A stretch of 64,000 nucleotides of DNA from Modestobacter versicolor (GTDB taxonomy: Bacteria > Actinomycetota > Actinomycetes > Mycobacteriales > Geodermatophilaceae), in the NCBI RefSeq assembly GCF_014195485.1, contig NZ_JACIBU010000002.1, forward strand, positions 186,001-250,000. Direction: 5' to 3'. The notes under the pieces are model-generated. The model did not search any database, had not been told where the DNA came from, and saw only the letters and a program-made list of their open reading frames with translations. Numbering within the stretch: the first letter of the stretch is position 1; every line of letters begins with the position of its first letter. A program made the translations under genes and the position numbers. This document shows positions 8,913-17,485 of this stretch, one piece after another.

Positions 8913-9734
8913 TCAGCTCCCGGCGGGGGCGCCGTCGGGCGTCACGGTGAGGGCGCGCCAGGCGGCCTCGGCGGCCTCCTGCTCGGCGGCCTTCTTGGTG
9001 CGGCCGGCGCCCTTGCCGCGGACCTCGCCGGCCAGCAGCACGACGGCGGTGAAGGTCTTGGCGTGGTCGGGGCCGTCGTCCTCGACCTGGTAGACCGGGG
9101 CGCCCAGGCCCTGGCCGGCCCCCAGCTCCTGGAGGCTGGTCTTCCAGTCCAGGCCGGCGCCGCGGGTGGCCGACTCCGCCAGCAGCGGGTCGAACAGCCG
9201 GTGCACGATCGCCGACGCGGCGTCCAGGCCCAGGCCCAGGTGGACGGCGCCGATCAGCGCCTCCAGGGCGTCGGCGAGGATCGAGTCCTTCTCCCGGCCA
9301 CCGGTGGTCGTCTCGCCGCGGCCGAGCAGCAGGTGCGGGCCGATGCCGCCCTCGCCGAGGGCCCGGGAGACCCGGGCCAGCGAGTTCATGTTGACCACCG
9401 AGGCGCGCAGCTTCGCCAGCTGCCCCTCGGGGAGGTCGGGGTGGCTGCGGTACAGCTCGTCGGTCACCACCAGCCCGAGCACCGAGTCGCCGAGGAACTC
9501 CAGTCGCTCGTTGGTGGGCAGGCCACCGTGCTCGTAGGCGAAGGAGCGGTGGGTCAGCGCCAGCTCGAGGAGGGCCGCGGGCAGCTCGACGCCGAGGGCG
9601 CCGGCGAGCCAGCGGGCCGACTCCGCGGCGTGCTCCTCACCCGCGGGCAGACGACCACCGGCGTCCTCGGTGGCGGACCCCCGGGACGGGGGCTCCGCGC
9701 CCGGGGACGCCGGTGCGCTGGTCGGCTGCGCCAT
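8913..9734 (-). CDS. rnc: Ribonuclease III
   Basis: A 273-residue double-strand-specific RNase that processes rRNA precursors and structured mRNAs. An acidic, Pro/Ser-rich N-terminal extension of about 40 residues precedes the catalytic domain with the signature [13 protein letters not shown] (metal-binding Glu and Asp) and [10 protein letters not shown] dsRNA-binding domain follows ([10 protein letters not shown], then [19 protein letters not shown]). The ATG at 9734 starts MAQPTSAP; further upstream the frame runs through rpmF antiphase and is not coding. It lies 17 bases after rpmF and 1 base before mutM. Confidence 0.96.
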   Translation of the reverse strand: MAQPTSAPASPGAEPPSRGSATEDAGGRLPAGEEHAAESARWLAGALGVELPAALLELALTHRSFAYEHGGLPTNERLEFLGDSVLGLVVTDELYRSHPDLPEGQLAKLRASVVNMNSLARVSRALGEGGIGPHLLLGRGETTTGGREKDSILADALEALIGAVHLGLGLDAASAIVHRLFDPLLAESATRGAGLDWKTSLQELGAGQGLGAPVYQVEDDGPDHAKTFTAVVLLAGEVRGKGAGRTKKAAEQEAAEAAWRALTVTPDGAPAGS

Positions 9735-9751
9735 CGTGCTCGTGCGCGAGG

Positions 9752-9931
9752 TCAGACCGCGAGGACCTGACGGCCGTCGTGCTGACCGCAGGTCGGGCAG
9801 GCGATGTGCGGGGGCTTGAGCTCGCCGCAGGCCTTGTTCGGGCAGGGCGCCAGCGTGGGGGCCGTCGCCTTCCACTGCGAACGCCGGGAGCGGGTGTTGC
9901 TGCGCGACATACGCCGCTTCGGGACCGCCAT
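9752..9931 (-). CDS. rpmF: 50S ribosomal protein L32
   Basis: A 59-residue basic ribosomal protein with the L32 start [20 protein letters not shown]. Zn-ribbon cysteines CPNKACGE and CPTCG (four Cys) indicate the zinc-binding form rather than the Cys-free paralogue used under zinc starvation. It begins 2 bases after the DUF177 gene stop, the classical yceD-rpmF pairing. Confidence 0.97.
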   Translation of the reverse strand: MAVPKRRMSRSNTRSRRSQWKATAPTLAPCPNKACGELKPPHIACPTCGQHDGRQVLAV

Positions 9932-9933
9932 GA

Positions 9934-10617
9934 TCAGTTCTCCTCGGTGTCGGTGCTCCCGGAGCCCGGCTGGGCCCCGTCGGCGTCGTCGTTCAGGTCG
10001 GCGAAGCGCGCGGCCAGCCCGGCGAACCGGGGGTCGATCACCTCGTGCGAGTGGTCTGCGGGCAGGTCGTCGAGCCGCTCGCCGCAGTCGACGCACAGGC
10101 CCGCGCAGTCGGGCGTGCAGGTCGGCGAGAGCGGCAGGGTGAGGACGACGGTGTCCCGGACCAGCGGCGCGAGGTCGAGCAGCTCACCGTCGATGCGGCG
10201 CACCTCGTCCTCGCCGCTGGTGGCCTCGGTGGTGCTGCCCTCGTAGGCGTAGAGCTCCTGCACGTCGAGGGAGAAGGTGTCCTCGACCGGCTCGAGGCAG
10301 CGCGCGCACTGCCCGGTCACCGGGACGTCGATCGTGCCGGAGACCAGCACGCCCTCCATCACCGACTCCAGCCGCAGGTGCAGGTCGACCGGGGCACCCT
10401 CGGGCACGCCGATCATCTCGACGCCCCAACCGGGCAGGGCGGCCAGGGTCTTCTCCCACTCGCGCATCGAGCCGGCGCGGCGGCCGAGCTCGCGGAGGTC
10501 GACCTTCCACGCCTTGGCGGCGGCCTTCTCGGCAGCCGTGGTCGCGACGGGGTCGCCGACGGGGCGCCGGGCGTCGGTGGACGCGGCGCCGGAGAGGGGC
10601 TGGGAGGCAGCAGGCAT
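9934..10617 (-). CDS. YceD/DUF177 family protein
   Basis: A 227-residue member of the DUF177 family, almost always encoded immediately before rpmF and linked to 23S rRNA or L32 homeostasis. The conserved CARCLEP motif lies mid-protein, with Cys pairs [14 protein letters not shown] near the C-terminus that could bind zinc. The first 45 residues are Ala/Thr-rich and disordered. I prefer the ATG at 10617 because the 15 codons from the alternative ATG at 10662 show weaker GC3 bias; neither has a strong ribosome-binding site. Confidence 0.88.
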   Translation of the reverse strand: MPAASQPLSGAASTDARRPVGDPVATTAAEKAAAKAWKVDLRELGRRAGSMREWEKTLAALPGWGVEMIGVPEGAPVDLHLRLESVMEGVLVSGTIDVPVTGQCARCLEPVEDTFSLDVQELYAYEGSTTEATSGEDEVRRIDGELLDLAPLVRDTVVLTLPLSPTCTPDCAGLCVDCGERLDDLPADHSHEVIDPRFAGLAARFADLNDDADGAQPGSGSTDTEEN

Positions 10618-10743
10618 GTCAGTACTCGTCGTCTCGGTGGTGGGTTCGCCGGCGCGGGGCACCGCGCACGGGAGGGCGCACGGGACGGCAGCAGCCGGAC
10701 AGAGGTCGAGCTTACCCGATCCCCCGGCGAGGGCGTCCTGCCG

Positions 10744-11433
10744 TCAGGGGGTGCGCAGGTTCGTGCGCGCCTTCTCGACCGAACGCACCATGTGCGCCAG
10801 CGTGTTCCCGAAGTCGGCGAGCCGGGTGTCGACGTAGTCGTCGACCTCCGCGCGCATCCGGGCGACCTCGGCCGCGGTCTGCGCGCCGAGCTCGTCGGCC
10901 CGGTCGACGGCGGTGCGGTAGACCTCGGTCTCGGTGAGCAGCCGCTCGTGCTCGGCCTCGCCGGCAGCGACCAGCTCGGCCTGCGCCCGCTGCCCGTCGG
11001 CGATCAGCTGCTCCCGGACCTGGCGCGCCTCGGCGAGCAGCCGGTCGGCCTCCGCCTCCGCCTCGGCCAGCAGCTCGTCGGCCTCGGCCTGCGCCTGGGT
11101 GAGGATCTCGTCGCGCTGGCGGCGGGCGGTGCCGATGAGCTCCTCGCGCTGGCGGCGCGCGGCCGCAACGACCTGCTCGGTCTCGCTGCGGGTGCGCCCG
11201 GTGAGCCGCTCGGCCTCGGCCTGCGCCTGCTGCAGGATCTCGGTGCGCTGCTCGACGATGACGCCGGCCTGCTGCACCTCGTCGGGCAGCGACTCGCGCA
11301 GGTCGTCGAGCAGGTCGAGCAGGTGGTCGCGCGGCACCATGCAGGAGCTGGACATCGGCACGCTGCGGGCGTTCTCGATCACCGTGGTCAGCTCGTCCAC
11401 GGTCTCGTAGAGCCGGTAGACCACCTCGGTCAC
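10744..11433 (-). CDS. DivIVA-family cell division protein, SepIVA-like
   Basis: A 229-residue coiled-coil protein. The N-terminus (MTEVVYRLYETVDELTTVIE) is followed by a DivIVA-like segment (VPRDHLLDLLDDLRESLP) and then a long Ala/Glu/Gln/Arg heptad region to about 195. In mycobacteria the gene beside coaD encodes SepIVA, a DivIVA paralogue of septation and polar growth, and this matches in position, size and composition. It overlaps the coaD stop by 4 bases. A generic DivIVA-domain protein is the alternative. Confidence 0.8.
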   Translation of the reverse strand: MTEVVYRLYETVDELTTVIENARSVPMSSSCMVPRDHLLDLLDDLRESLPDEVQQAGVIVEQRTEILQQAQAEAERLTGRTRSETEQVVAAARRQREELIGTARRQRDEILTQAQAEADELLAEAEAEADRLLAEARQVREQLIADGQRAQAELVAAGEAEHERLLTETEVYRTAVDRADELGAQTAAEVARMRAEVDDYVDTRLADFGNTLAHMVRSVEKARTNLRTP

Positions 11434-11927
11434 GGTCGCTCCCCCTTGGACTGGGCCGCGGCCTGGGCCACCAGCCGGTCGTTGACCGCCTTGGGGACGA
11501 GCGAGGAGACGTCGCCGCCGAACTTCGCGATCTGCTTCACCAGGCTCGAGGAGAGGTGCCCGACCTGCGGGGCGGTGGGCATGAAGAGCGTCTCGACGCC
11601 GGCCAGCTCGCGGTTCATCTGGGCCATCTGCAGCTCGTACTCGAAGTCACCGACGGCGCGCAGGCCCTTGACGATCACCGGGATGCCGCGGTCGCGGCAG
11701 TAGTGGACCAGCAGGCCCTCGAAGCTGTCGACGGTGACGTTGGGCAGGTCGACGACCGCCTCGCGCAGCAGCGCCATGCGCTCCTCGACGTCGAACAGCC
11801 CCGCCTTGCCGGGGTTGACCAGCACCGCGACGACCAGCTCGTCGTACAGGCCGGCGGCGCGCGAGATGACGTCGACATGGCCGTTGGTGACCGGGTCGAA
11901 CGAACCGGGACAGACCGCTCGCCTCAC
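11430..11927 (-). CDS. coaD: Phosphopantetheine adenylyltransferase
   Basis: A 165-residue nucleotidyltransferase that makes dephospho-CoA from 4'-phosphopantetheine and ATP, the fourth step of CoA synthesis. The TNGH motif (14-17) after CPGSFDPV and the HLSSSLVKQIA segment (the ISSSxVR-equivalent) are both visible, and its length is typical. It overlaps rsmD by 4 bases at its start and the SepIVA-like gene by 4 bases at its end, so it is part of a tightly coupled run. Confidence 0.97.
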   Translation of the reverse strand: MRRAVCPGSFDPVTNGHVDVISRAAGLYDELVVAVLVNPGKAGLFDVEERMALLREAVVDLPNVTVDSFEGLLVHYCRDRGIPVIVKGLRAVGDFEYELQMAQMNRELAGVETLFMPTAPQVGHLSSSLVKQIAKFGGDVSSLVPKAVNDRLVAQAAAQSKGERP

Positions 11928-12478
11928 GACAAGCGACCGTACCGGAGCACCGCCTCCCCGTAGCGCCGATCACGCAGCCCGACCAGCGGTGTCGGCCACT
12001 CCCACGGCTGCTCGCGGCTGGACCGCTCCACCACCACGACCGCCTCCGGGGCCAGCCAGCCCCCGTCCAGCAGCGACCGCAGCACGCCGAGCACCTCGGC
12101 CGCCTCGACGGCGTAGGGCGGGTCGGCGAGGACCAGGTCGAAGGACGACGCCGCCCGGCCGGCGACCACGGCGGGCACGCTGCCCTGCACGACCTGCGCG
12201 CCGGGCAGCCCCACGGCCGCGATGTTGCTCCGCAGCACGGGCAGCACGCCGCCGCCGTTCTCCACGAACACCGCCTCGGCCGCGCCGCGGCTCAGCGCCT
12301 CCAGCCCGAGCGCCCCCGAGCCGGCGTAGAGGTCGAGCACCCGCGCGCCGTCGAGGTCGAGCAGCGAGCCGAGGGAGTTGAACAGCGCCTCGCGAGCCCG
12401 GTCGCCGGTGGGCCGCACGCCGGTGCGCGGCACCGCGAGCCGCCGCCCCCCGGCCACGCCGGAGATCAATCTGGTCAT
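11924..12478 (-). CDS. rsmD: 16S rRNA (guanine966-N2)-methyltransferase RsmD
   Basis: A 184-residue class I SAM methyltransferase that modifies G966 of 16S rRNA. It shows RPTGDRAREALFNSL, the SAM loop VLDLYAGSGALGLEALSRGA and catalytic DPPYAV, the RsmD hallmarks. GAGGA lies about 7 bases before the ATG. It follows recG after an 80-bp gap with a hairpin element, and overlaps coaD, the usual rsmD-coaD pair. Confidence 0.95.
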   Translation of the reverse strand: MTRLISGVAGGRRLAVPRTGVRPTGDRAREALFNSLGSLLDLDGARVLDLYAGSGALGLEALSRGAAEAVFVENGGGVLPVLRSNIAAVGLPGAQVVQGSVPAVVAGRAASSFDLVLADPPYAVEAAEVLGVLRSLLDGGWLAPEAVVVVERSSREQPWEWPTPLVGLRDRRYGEAVLRYGRLS

Positions 12479-12501
12479 CCGGAGGTCCTCTGCGCTGCCG
12501 G

Positions 12502-12550
12502 CCCCGTCCAGAGGCTCGCCCCGAGCCTGCGAGGGGGGAGGAGGACGGGG
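12502..12550. repeat. Structured intergenic element, copy 2 (terminator-like)
   Basis: An 8-bp outer stem (ccccgtcc 12502-12509 with ggacgggg 12543-12550) encloses a 7-bp hairpin (aggctcg 12512-12518 with cgagcct 12522-12528). Read leftward it begins AAGGACCCCGTCC and contains CCCCCCTCGCAGG, close to the copy at 63168-63220. It separates recG from rsmD. Confidence 0.55.
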
Positions 12551-12557
12551 TCCTTCT

Positions 12558-14759
12558 TCATGCCTTCTCCAGGTACTCGGCGCGCTCGTCCAGGCTCATC
12601 GCGGCGACGGCGGCGGCCAGCTCGGGGTGGTCGGCCAGCCCGCGGCCGTGCTCGACCAGGGCGGTGGCCTCGACCCGCGCCTCGGCGATGAGCGCCTCGT
12701 CGTCCAGCAGCGACAGCAGTCGCACGCCGGACCGGCGGCCGGACTGGGCCGCCCCGAGCACGTCGCCCTCGCGGCGGGTCTCCAGGTCCAGCCGGGCCAG
12801 CTGGAAGCCGTCGGTGGTCGAGGCGACCGCGGCCAGCCGCTGCCCGGTGGGCGAGGTGCTGGGCGCCTCGGTGACCAGCAGGCAGAGGCCGGCGTGCCTG
12901 CCGCGGGCGACCCGCCCGCGCAGCTGGTGGAGCTGGCTGACGCCGAAGCGGTCGGCGTCCATCACGACCATGACGGTGGCGTTCGGGACGTCGACGCCGA
13001 CCTCGACGACCGTGGTGGCGACCAGCACGTCGACCTCGGCGGCGGCGAAGGCCCGCATCCGGGCCTCCTTCTCCTCGGGGGGCATCCGGCCGTGCAGCAC
13101 CTCGACCCGCAGCGCCGAGAGCGGACCCGCCCGCAGCGCCTCGGCCACGTCGAGCACGGCCAGCGGTGGGCGGCGGTCGCTGGTGCCCGTCTCCTCCGGC
13201 GGGGCGCCGTCCTCGCCGTCGGGTCCGTCGTCGTCCTTGCCGCCGCTGCCCTCCTCGTCGCCGATCCGCGGGCAGACGACGTAGGCCTGCCGCCCGGCGG
13301 CGACCTCCTCGCGCACCCGCTCCCAGGCGCGGTCGAGCCAGGACGGCTTGTCCCGGACGGGGACGACGGAGCTGGAGACCCCGCCCCGGCCGGCCGGCAG
13401 CTGGCGCAGCGTGGAGGTCTCCAGGTCGCCGTAGACGGTCATCGCGACGGTGCGCGGGATCGGCGTCGCGGTCATCACCAGCACGTGCGGCGGCCGGGTG
13501 CCCTTGGCGCGGAGGGCGTCGCGCTGCTCGACGCCGAAGCGGTGCTGCTCGTCGACGACGACCAGGCCGAGGTCGGCGAACTCCACGCCCTCCTGCAGCA
13601 GGGCGTGGGTGCCCACCACGATGCCGGCGCTGCCGTCGGCGACCGCGGCGCGGGCCTCCCGGCGGACGGCGGCCTTCTGCGACCCGGTGAGCAGCACCAC
13701 CCGGGTGCCCGAGGCGTCGCCGTCGAGCTCTCCGGCGCGACCCAGCGGGCCGAGGATCGCGCCCAGGCTGCGGGCGTGCTGCGCGGCGAGCACCTCGGTC
13801 GGCGCCAGCAGCGCGGCCTGCCCGCCGGCGTCGACGACCTGCGCCATCGCCCGCAGCGCGACCACCGTCTTGCCCGACCCGACCTCGCCCTGCAGCAGTC
13901 GGTTCATCGGCTGCTCGCGGGCCAGCTCGGCGGCCAGCTCCTCGCCCACCTCGCGCTGTCCCTCGGTGAGGGAGAACGGCAGCGCGGCGTCGACGGCGTC
14001 CAGCAGGCCGCCGCCGCGCCGGGGACGGGCGATGCCGGGCTCCAGCGCCGCGGCCCGGCGCCGGGCGGCCAGCGTCGCCTGGAGCACCAGCGCCTCGTCC
14101 CACTTGAGCCGCTCGTCGGCCTCGTCGACCTGCTCCTGGGACTCCGGCCGGTGCTTCTGCCGCAGCGCGGTGGCCAGCGGGACCAGCCCGTGCCGGTGGC
14201 GGACCGCCTCCGGGATCGGGTCGTCGAGCGCCTCCTCGAGCGAGCGCGGGTCGTCCAGCAGCATCTTCACCGACTTCTGGATCACCCAGCTGGAGACGTC
14301 CTTGCTGGCCGGGTAGATCGGCACCAGGGCGCGCGCCCAGTCGCCGTCGTCGTCGCCGCTCATCAGGTGGCAGTCGGGGTGGCTGAACTGCTTGCGCCCC
14401 TGCCAGTCGCCGACGGTGCCGGCGAACAGCCCCCAGGCGCCGACCTCCAGCCGCGCGTGCCGGGCGTTGAAGAAGACCAGCTGCATGCTGCCGGCGCCGT
14501 CGCCCACGGTGACCTCGGTGAGCATCCCGCGGCGCTGGCGCATCGGGCGGGTGCTCACCTTTGTCACCTGGGCGAGCACGGTGACCCGGTCACCGACCTG
14601 CAGGTCGTCGAGCCGGGCCATCTCGCCGCGGCGGGCGTAGCGCCGGGGGTAGTGCCGCAGCAGGTCACGCACCGTGCGCAGCTGCAGCTGGTCGGCCATG
14701 ACCTTCGACGTCTTCGGGCCCAGCACCTTGGCCAGGTCGGTGTCCATCGAGATGCCCAC
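12558..14759 (-). CDS. recG: ATP-dependent DNA helicase RecG
   Basis: A 733-residue helicase that remodels stalled forks and Holliday junctions. The N-terminal wedge/OB domain (about 50-170) carries the GDRVTVLAQVTKV strand. The helicase motor has Walker A LLQGEVGSGKTVVA, DEQHRFG (DExH box), TATPIPRT and the C-terminal QLHQLRGRVARG motif. An acidic Gly-rich insert (about 495-530) lies between motor lobes. The GTG at 14759, with GGAG 6 bases upstream, is preferred over the ATG at 14747. It starts right after the DAK2 protein stop, a conserved pairing. Confidence 0.96.
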   Translation of the reverse strand: MGISMDTDLAKVLGPKTSKVMADQLQLRTVRDLLRHYPRRYARRGEMARLDDLQVGDRVTVLAQVTKVSTRPMRQRRGMLTEVTVGDGAGSMQLVFFNARHARLEVGAWGLFAGTVGDWQGRKQFSHPDCHLMSGDDDGDWARALVPIYPASKDVSSWVIQKSVKMLLDDPRSLEEALDDPIPEAVRHRHGLVPLATALRQKHRPESQEQVDEADERLKWDEALVLQATLAARRRAAALEPGIARPRRGGGLLDAVDAALPFSLTEGQREVGEELAAELAREQPMNRLLQGEVGSGKTVVALRAMAQVVDAGGQAALLAPTEVLAAQHARSLGAILGPLGRAGELDGDASGTRVVLLTGSQKAAVRREARAAVADGSAGIVVGTHALLQEGVEFADLGLVVVDEQHRFGVEQRDALRAKGTRPPHVLVMTATPIPRTVAMTVYGDLETSTLRQLPAGRGGVSSSVVPVRDKPSWLDRAWERVREEVAAGRQAYVVCPRIGDEEGSGGKDDDGPDGEDGAPPEETGTSDRRPPLAVLDVAEALRAGPLSALRVEVLHGRMPPEEKEARMRAFAAAEVDVLVATTVVEVGVDVPNATVMVVMDADRFGVSQLHQLRGRVARGRHAGLCLLVTEAPSTSPTGQRLAAVASTTDGFQLARLDLETRREGDVLGAAQSGRRSGVRLLSLLDDEALIAEARVEATALVEHGRGLADHPELAAAVAAMSLDERAEYLEKA

Positions 14760-14762
14760 GGG

Positions 14763-16391
14763 TCACTCCACCCCGACCAGCAGCGGCACCGCCCCGGCGC
14801 CGCCCTCGTAGCGGACCACCTCCACCGTGGGGTGCACCGCCGCCAGGTGCGCGCAGACGGTGTCGCCGAGGGCCCGGTCCTCCCCCACCACCAGCGTGGC
14901 CATCTCCCCGCCGGCCGACAGCAGCCGGTCGAGCAGGTCGCGGCCGACCGTCGCCAGGTCGGCCCCGATCACCACGACGTCGCCCTCCGCGCTGCCCAGC
15001 ACGTCGCCGGGGTGGCACCGCCCGGCCGAGGTGAGCGCCTCCTGCTCGGCGACGGTGACCTCGGCCCAGCGGGTGGCCGCGGCGGCCTCGGCGAGGGCGA
15101 CGACGTCGTCGCCGAAGCGGCGGGCCGGGTCGGTGACGGCGAGCGCGGCCAGCCCCTGCACGGCCGACCGGGTCGGGACGACCACGACGTCGCGGCCCTC
15201 CTCGCGAGCCCGGTCGGCGGCGCGGGCGGCGAGCGCGGTGACGTCGGGGTGGTTGGGCAGCACGACGACCTGCTCGGCGCCGGTGCCCAGCACCGCGGCC
15301 AGCAGGGCGTCCTCGTCGACGTCGTCGACCGGGGCGGTGAGCACGGTGACGCCCTCCCCGGCGAACAGGTCGGCCAGCCCGGCGGAGCAGGCCAGCGCGA
15401 CGACGGCCCGCACCCCGGGGGCGGCGGCGGGGCCGCGCACCGGGGCCAGCGGGGTGACCGAGATGCGGTGCGGGCGGCCCGCCTCGATGCCGGCCTCGAT
15501 CGCCGCGCCGACGTCGGAGACGTGCACGTGCACGTTCCACTCCCGCCCGCCGGGGGTGTCGACGCCGACGACCACCAGGCAGTCGCCGAGCTCGGCGAGC
15601 CGGGTCTGCAACCGGGCGACCGCCGGTTCGTCGGAGTCGGCGAGGAGGAACTGCACCTCGCTGCCGGGGCCCGGCGGAGGGGGGCCGGGGACGTGCGCCG
15701 GGGTGCCGCGGGGCCGGGCCGGGCGGCCGCCCAGCGGCGGGCGCACCGGCTCGACGCCGGTGACGGTGGCGACCAGGGCGTCGAGCACCAGGCACCAGCC
15801 GGCCCCGCCGGCGTCGACCACGCCGGCGTCGCGCAGCGCGGCGAGCTGGCCGGTGGTGGCCTGCAGCGCGGTGAGCGCGCCCTCGGCCGCGGCCTGGACG
15901 ACGTCGGCCAGCGTGCTGCGCCCGGCGGCGACGGCGGCCGCGGCGGCCTCGGCCCCCGAGCGGGCCACCGTGAGGAAGGTGCCCTCCTCGGGGTCGGCGA
16001 CCGCGGCGTAGGCGGTGCGGGCCGCGCCGGTCAGCGCCGCGGACAGCACCTCGCCGTCGACCTCGGGCGCGTCGGCGAGGGAGTCGGCGAGACCACGCAG
16101 CAGCTGGGCCAGGATCGCGCCGGAGTTGCCGCGGGCGCCCAGCACGGCCCCGCGGGCCAGCACCGCCCACGGCGACTCGGGGCGACGGCCGCCGTCCTCG
16201 CGGGCGGCCTGCAGCGCGGCCTGCAGGGCGGCGTGCCCCGCCTCGGCGGTGAGCAGGAGGTTCGTACCCGTGTCGCCGTCGGGGACCGGGAAGACGTTGA
16301 GCTCGTCGAGCCGGCCCCGGGACGCGGTCAGCCGGTCGACGACGGCGGAGCTCCACCGGTCGACCGCGGCATCGTCCAGCGCCCTCAGCAC
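14763..16391 (-). CDS. DAK2 domain protein (FakA/YloV-like kinase)
   Basis: A 542-residue protein. The N-terminal DAK2/DhaL-like domain has the ATP/Mg site FPVPDGDTGTNLLLT and LLGARGNSGAILAQLLRG-type motifs. The C-terminal region resembles the FakA/EDD fold with VVVLPNHPDVTALA and VVVIGADLATV. Homologues include FakA, the ATP-binding subunit of fatty acid kinase, which works with FakB; no FakB (DegV) gene is in the window, so the function is inferred. The GTG at 16391 is chosen because a TAGCCT box lies 7 bases upstream and the domain starts there; GTG 16421 is the alternative. It abuts recG. Confidence 0.85.
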   Translation of the reverse strand: MLRALDDAAVDRWSSAVVDRLTASRGRLDELNVFPVPDGDTGTNLLLTAEAGHAALQAALQAAREDGGRRPESPWAVLARGAVLGARGNSGAILAQLLRGLADSLADAPEVDGEVLSAALTGAARTAYAAVADPEEGTFLTVARSGAEAAAAAVAAGRSTLADVVQAAAEGALTALQATTGQLAALRDAGVVDAGGAGWCLVLDALVATVTGVEPVRPPLGGRPARPRGTPAHVPGPPPPGPGSEVQFLLADSDEPAVARLQTRLAELGDCLVVVGVDTPGGREWNVHVHVSDVGAAIEAGIEAGRPHRISVTPLAPVRGPAAAPGVRAVVALACSAGLADLFAGEGVTVLTAPVDDVDEDALLAAVLGTGAEQVVVLPNHPDVTALAARAADRAREEGRDVVVVPTRSAVQGLAALAVTDPARRFGDDVVALAEAAAATRWAEVTVAEQEALTSAGRCHPGDVLGSAEGDVVVIGADLATVGRDLLDRLLSAGGEMATLVVGEDRALGDTVCAHLAAVHPTVEVVRYEGGAGAVPLLVGVE

Positions 16392-16398
16392 GCCCGGG

Positions 16399-16404
16399 AG
16401 GCTA
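16399..16404 (-). promoter_or_regulatory. Putative -10 of a leaderless DAK2-recG promoter
   Basis: TAGCCT on the minus strand ends 7 bases before the GTG at 16391 and fits TANNNT. No Shine-Dalgarno is present. Confidence 0.45.
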
Positions 16405-16467
16405 CCTGGGCGCGCCGACACGACCGGTCCGCTGCGCAGCGCCCGGGCGCCCCGGCGCGGGGGCGGT

Positions 16468-16497
16468 CTGACAGGGCTGCCGATCACCGGTTACAGT
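16468..16497 (+). promoter_or_regulatory. Putative rpmB promoter
   Basis: CTGACA (16468-16473), an 18-bp spacer and TACAGT (16492-16497) form a good housekeeping promoter. Transcription would start near 16504, giving a 5' leader of about 100 nt before rpmB. Confidence 0.6.
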
Positions 16498-16528
16498 GGT
16501 CGTCAGCGTGTGCGTGGCCGGGCCATGC

Positions 16529-16545
16529 CCTGGGGTTCTCCCAGG
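16529..16545 (+). promoter_or_regulatory. Hairpin in the rpmB 5' leader
   Basis: CCTGGG (16529-16534) and CCCAGG (16540-16545) form a 6-bp stem with a 5-nt loop within the predicted rpmB leader. It could be a control element; its role is unknown. Confidence 0.35.
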
Positions 16546-16603
16546 CGTCCGGGGGCACCGCGACCTGACTTCAGCTGGACCAATTCTCTGGGAGTGATCG
16601 ACC

Positions 16604-16795
16604 GTGGCTGCCGTGTGCGACGTGTGTGGCAAGGGCCCCGGTTTCGGCATGTCGGTGTCCCACTCGCACCGCCGTACGCCGCGCCGTTGGAACCCGAACA
16701 TCCAGGCCGTGAAGGCCATCGTCGGTGCCGGCACCCGCCGCCGCATCAACGCCTGCACCTCGTGCATCCGCGCGGGCAAGGTCGTCCGGGGCTGA
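16604..16795 (+). CDS. rpmB: 50S ribosomal protein L28
   Basis: A 63-residue L28 with [25 protein letters not shown] at the start and the second Cys pair [11 protein letters not shown] at the end. The four cysteines mark the zinc-binding form. The GTG has GGGAG 9 bases upstream. It is a single-gene transcript with its own promoter and a perfect hairpin after the stop, divergent from the DAK2-recG run, an arrangement common in actinobacteria. Confidence 0.97.
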   Translation: MAAVCDVCGKGPGFGMSVSHSHRRTPRRWNPNIQAVKAIVGAGTRRRINACTSCIRAGKVVRG

Positions 16796-16817
16796 CGCCC
16801 CAGCGCTGACGTTCGAC

Positions 16818-16849
16818 GGACCCCGGAGGCCCCACGGCCTCCGGGGTCC
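16818..16849. terminator. Bidirectional terminator after rpmB
   Basis: A perfect 14-bp stem (GGACCCCGGAGGCC / GGCCTCCGGGGTCC) has a CCAC loop and is followed by TTCG. It lies between the convergent rpmB and cytidylate-kinase-like genes. Confidence 0.9.
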
Positions 16850-16858
16850 TTCGCGTGC

Positions 16859-17485
16859 TCAGCCGCCGATGCCGCGGGCGCGGGCGGCGGTCACCACCAG
16901 CTCCACCACGGTGTCGTGCGGCAGCTCGGTGCTGTCCACCACCAGGTGGTAGTGCCGGGCCTCGGCGGGGTCGCACCGGTAGAAGTGCCGCACGTAGGCC
17001 TCCCGGGCCCGGTCGGCGGCGTCCCGCCGTCGCCGGACCTCGTCCTCGCTCCCGCCCGAGTGCGCCACCGCGGCGGCCAGCCGCCGGTCCGGGTGGCCGT
17101 CCAGGCGCACGTGCAGCACGTCGGGCCGGTCGCGCAGCACCATCGCCGCCGCCCGGCCGAGCACCACCCCGCCCGGACCGGCCGCGATCTCCCCCAGCAC
17201 CCGCTCGGTCTGTACCCGGTAGGCCCGCTCGTCGGGCAGCGCCGACGTGGGCAGCACCCCGCCGACCGGGTCGGGCATCGTGCCCAGCGAGCTCACCAGC
17301 CGCCACAGGCCGCGGGTGACCGTCTCGTCGTTGGCCTCGGCCTCGGCGACCGGCACCCCCAGCCGCCCGGCGACCTGGGCCGGGATGACCCGGTCGTGGA
17401 AGGGCAGCCCGAGCCGCTCGGCCACCGCCGGGGCGATCTCCGCCCCGCCGGCCCCGAAGGGCGCTGACACCGTCACGACGCCCAT
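16859..17485 (-). CDS. Cytidylate kinase-like family protein
   Basis: A 208-residue P-loop-like kinase of the cytidylate-kinase-like family. MGVVTVSAPFGAGGAEIAPAVAERL is an atypical nucleotide-binding start with GAGG instead of GSGKG. It is followed by PFHDRVIPAQVA, VVLGRAAAMVLRDRPDVLHVRL and an Arg-rich lid EVRRRRDAADRAREAYVRHFY. The real substrate is unknown and it should not be equated with Cmk. It overlaps the GNAT gene by 13 bases and so is probably co-transcribed with thiL and GNAT. Confidence 0.8.
   Translation of the reverse strand: MGVVTVSAPFGAGGAEIAPAVAERLGLPFHDRVIPAQVAGRLGVPVAEAEANDETVTRGLWRLVSSLGTMPDPVGGVLPTSALPDERAYRVQTERVLGEIAAGPGGVVLGRAAAMVLRDRPDVLHVRLDGHPDRRLAAAVAHSGGSEDEVRRRRDAADRAREAYVRHFYRCDPAEARHYHLVVDSTELPHDTVVELVVTAARARGIGG

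Noticed and set aside
12378-16568. 1396-codon open frame antisense to recG and DAK2
   Set aside because: The same composition artefact, with no ribosome-binding site or homology.
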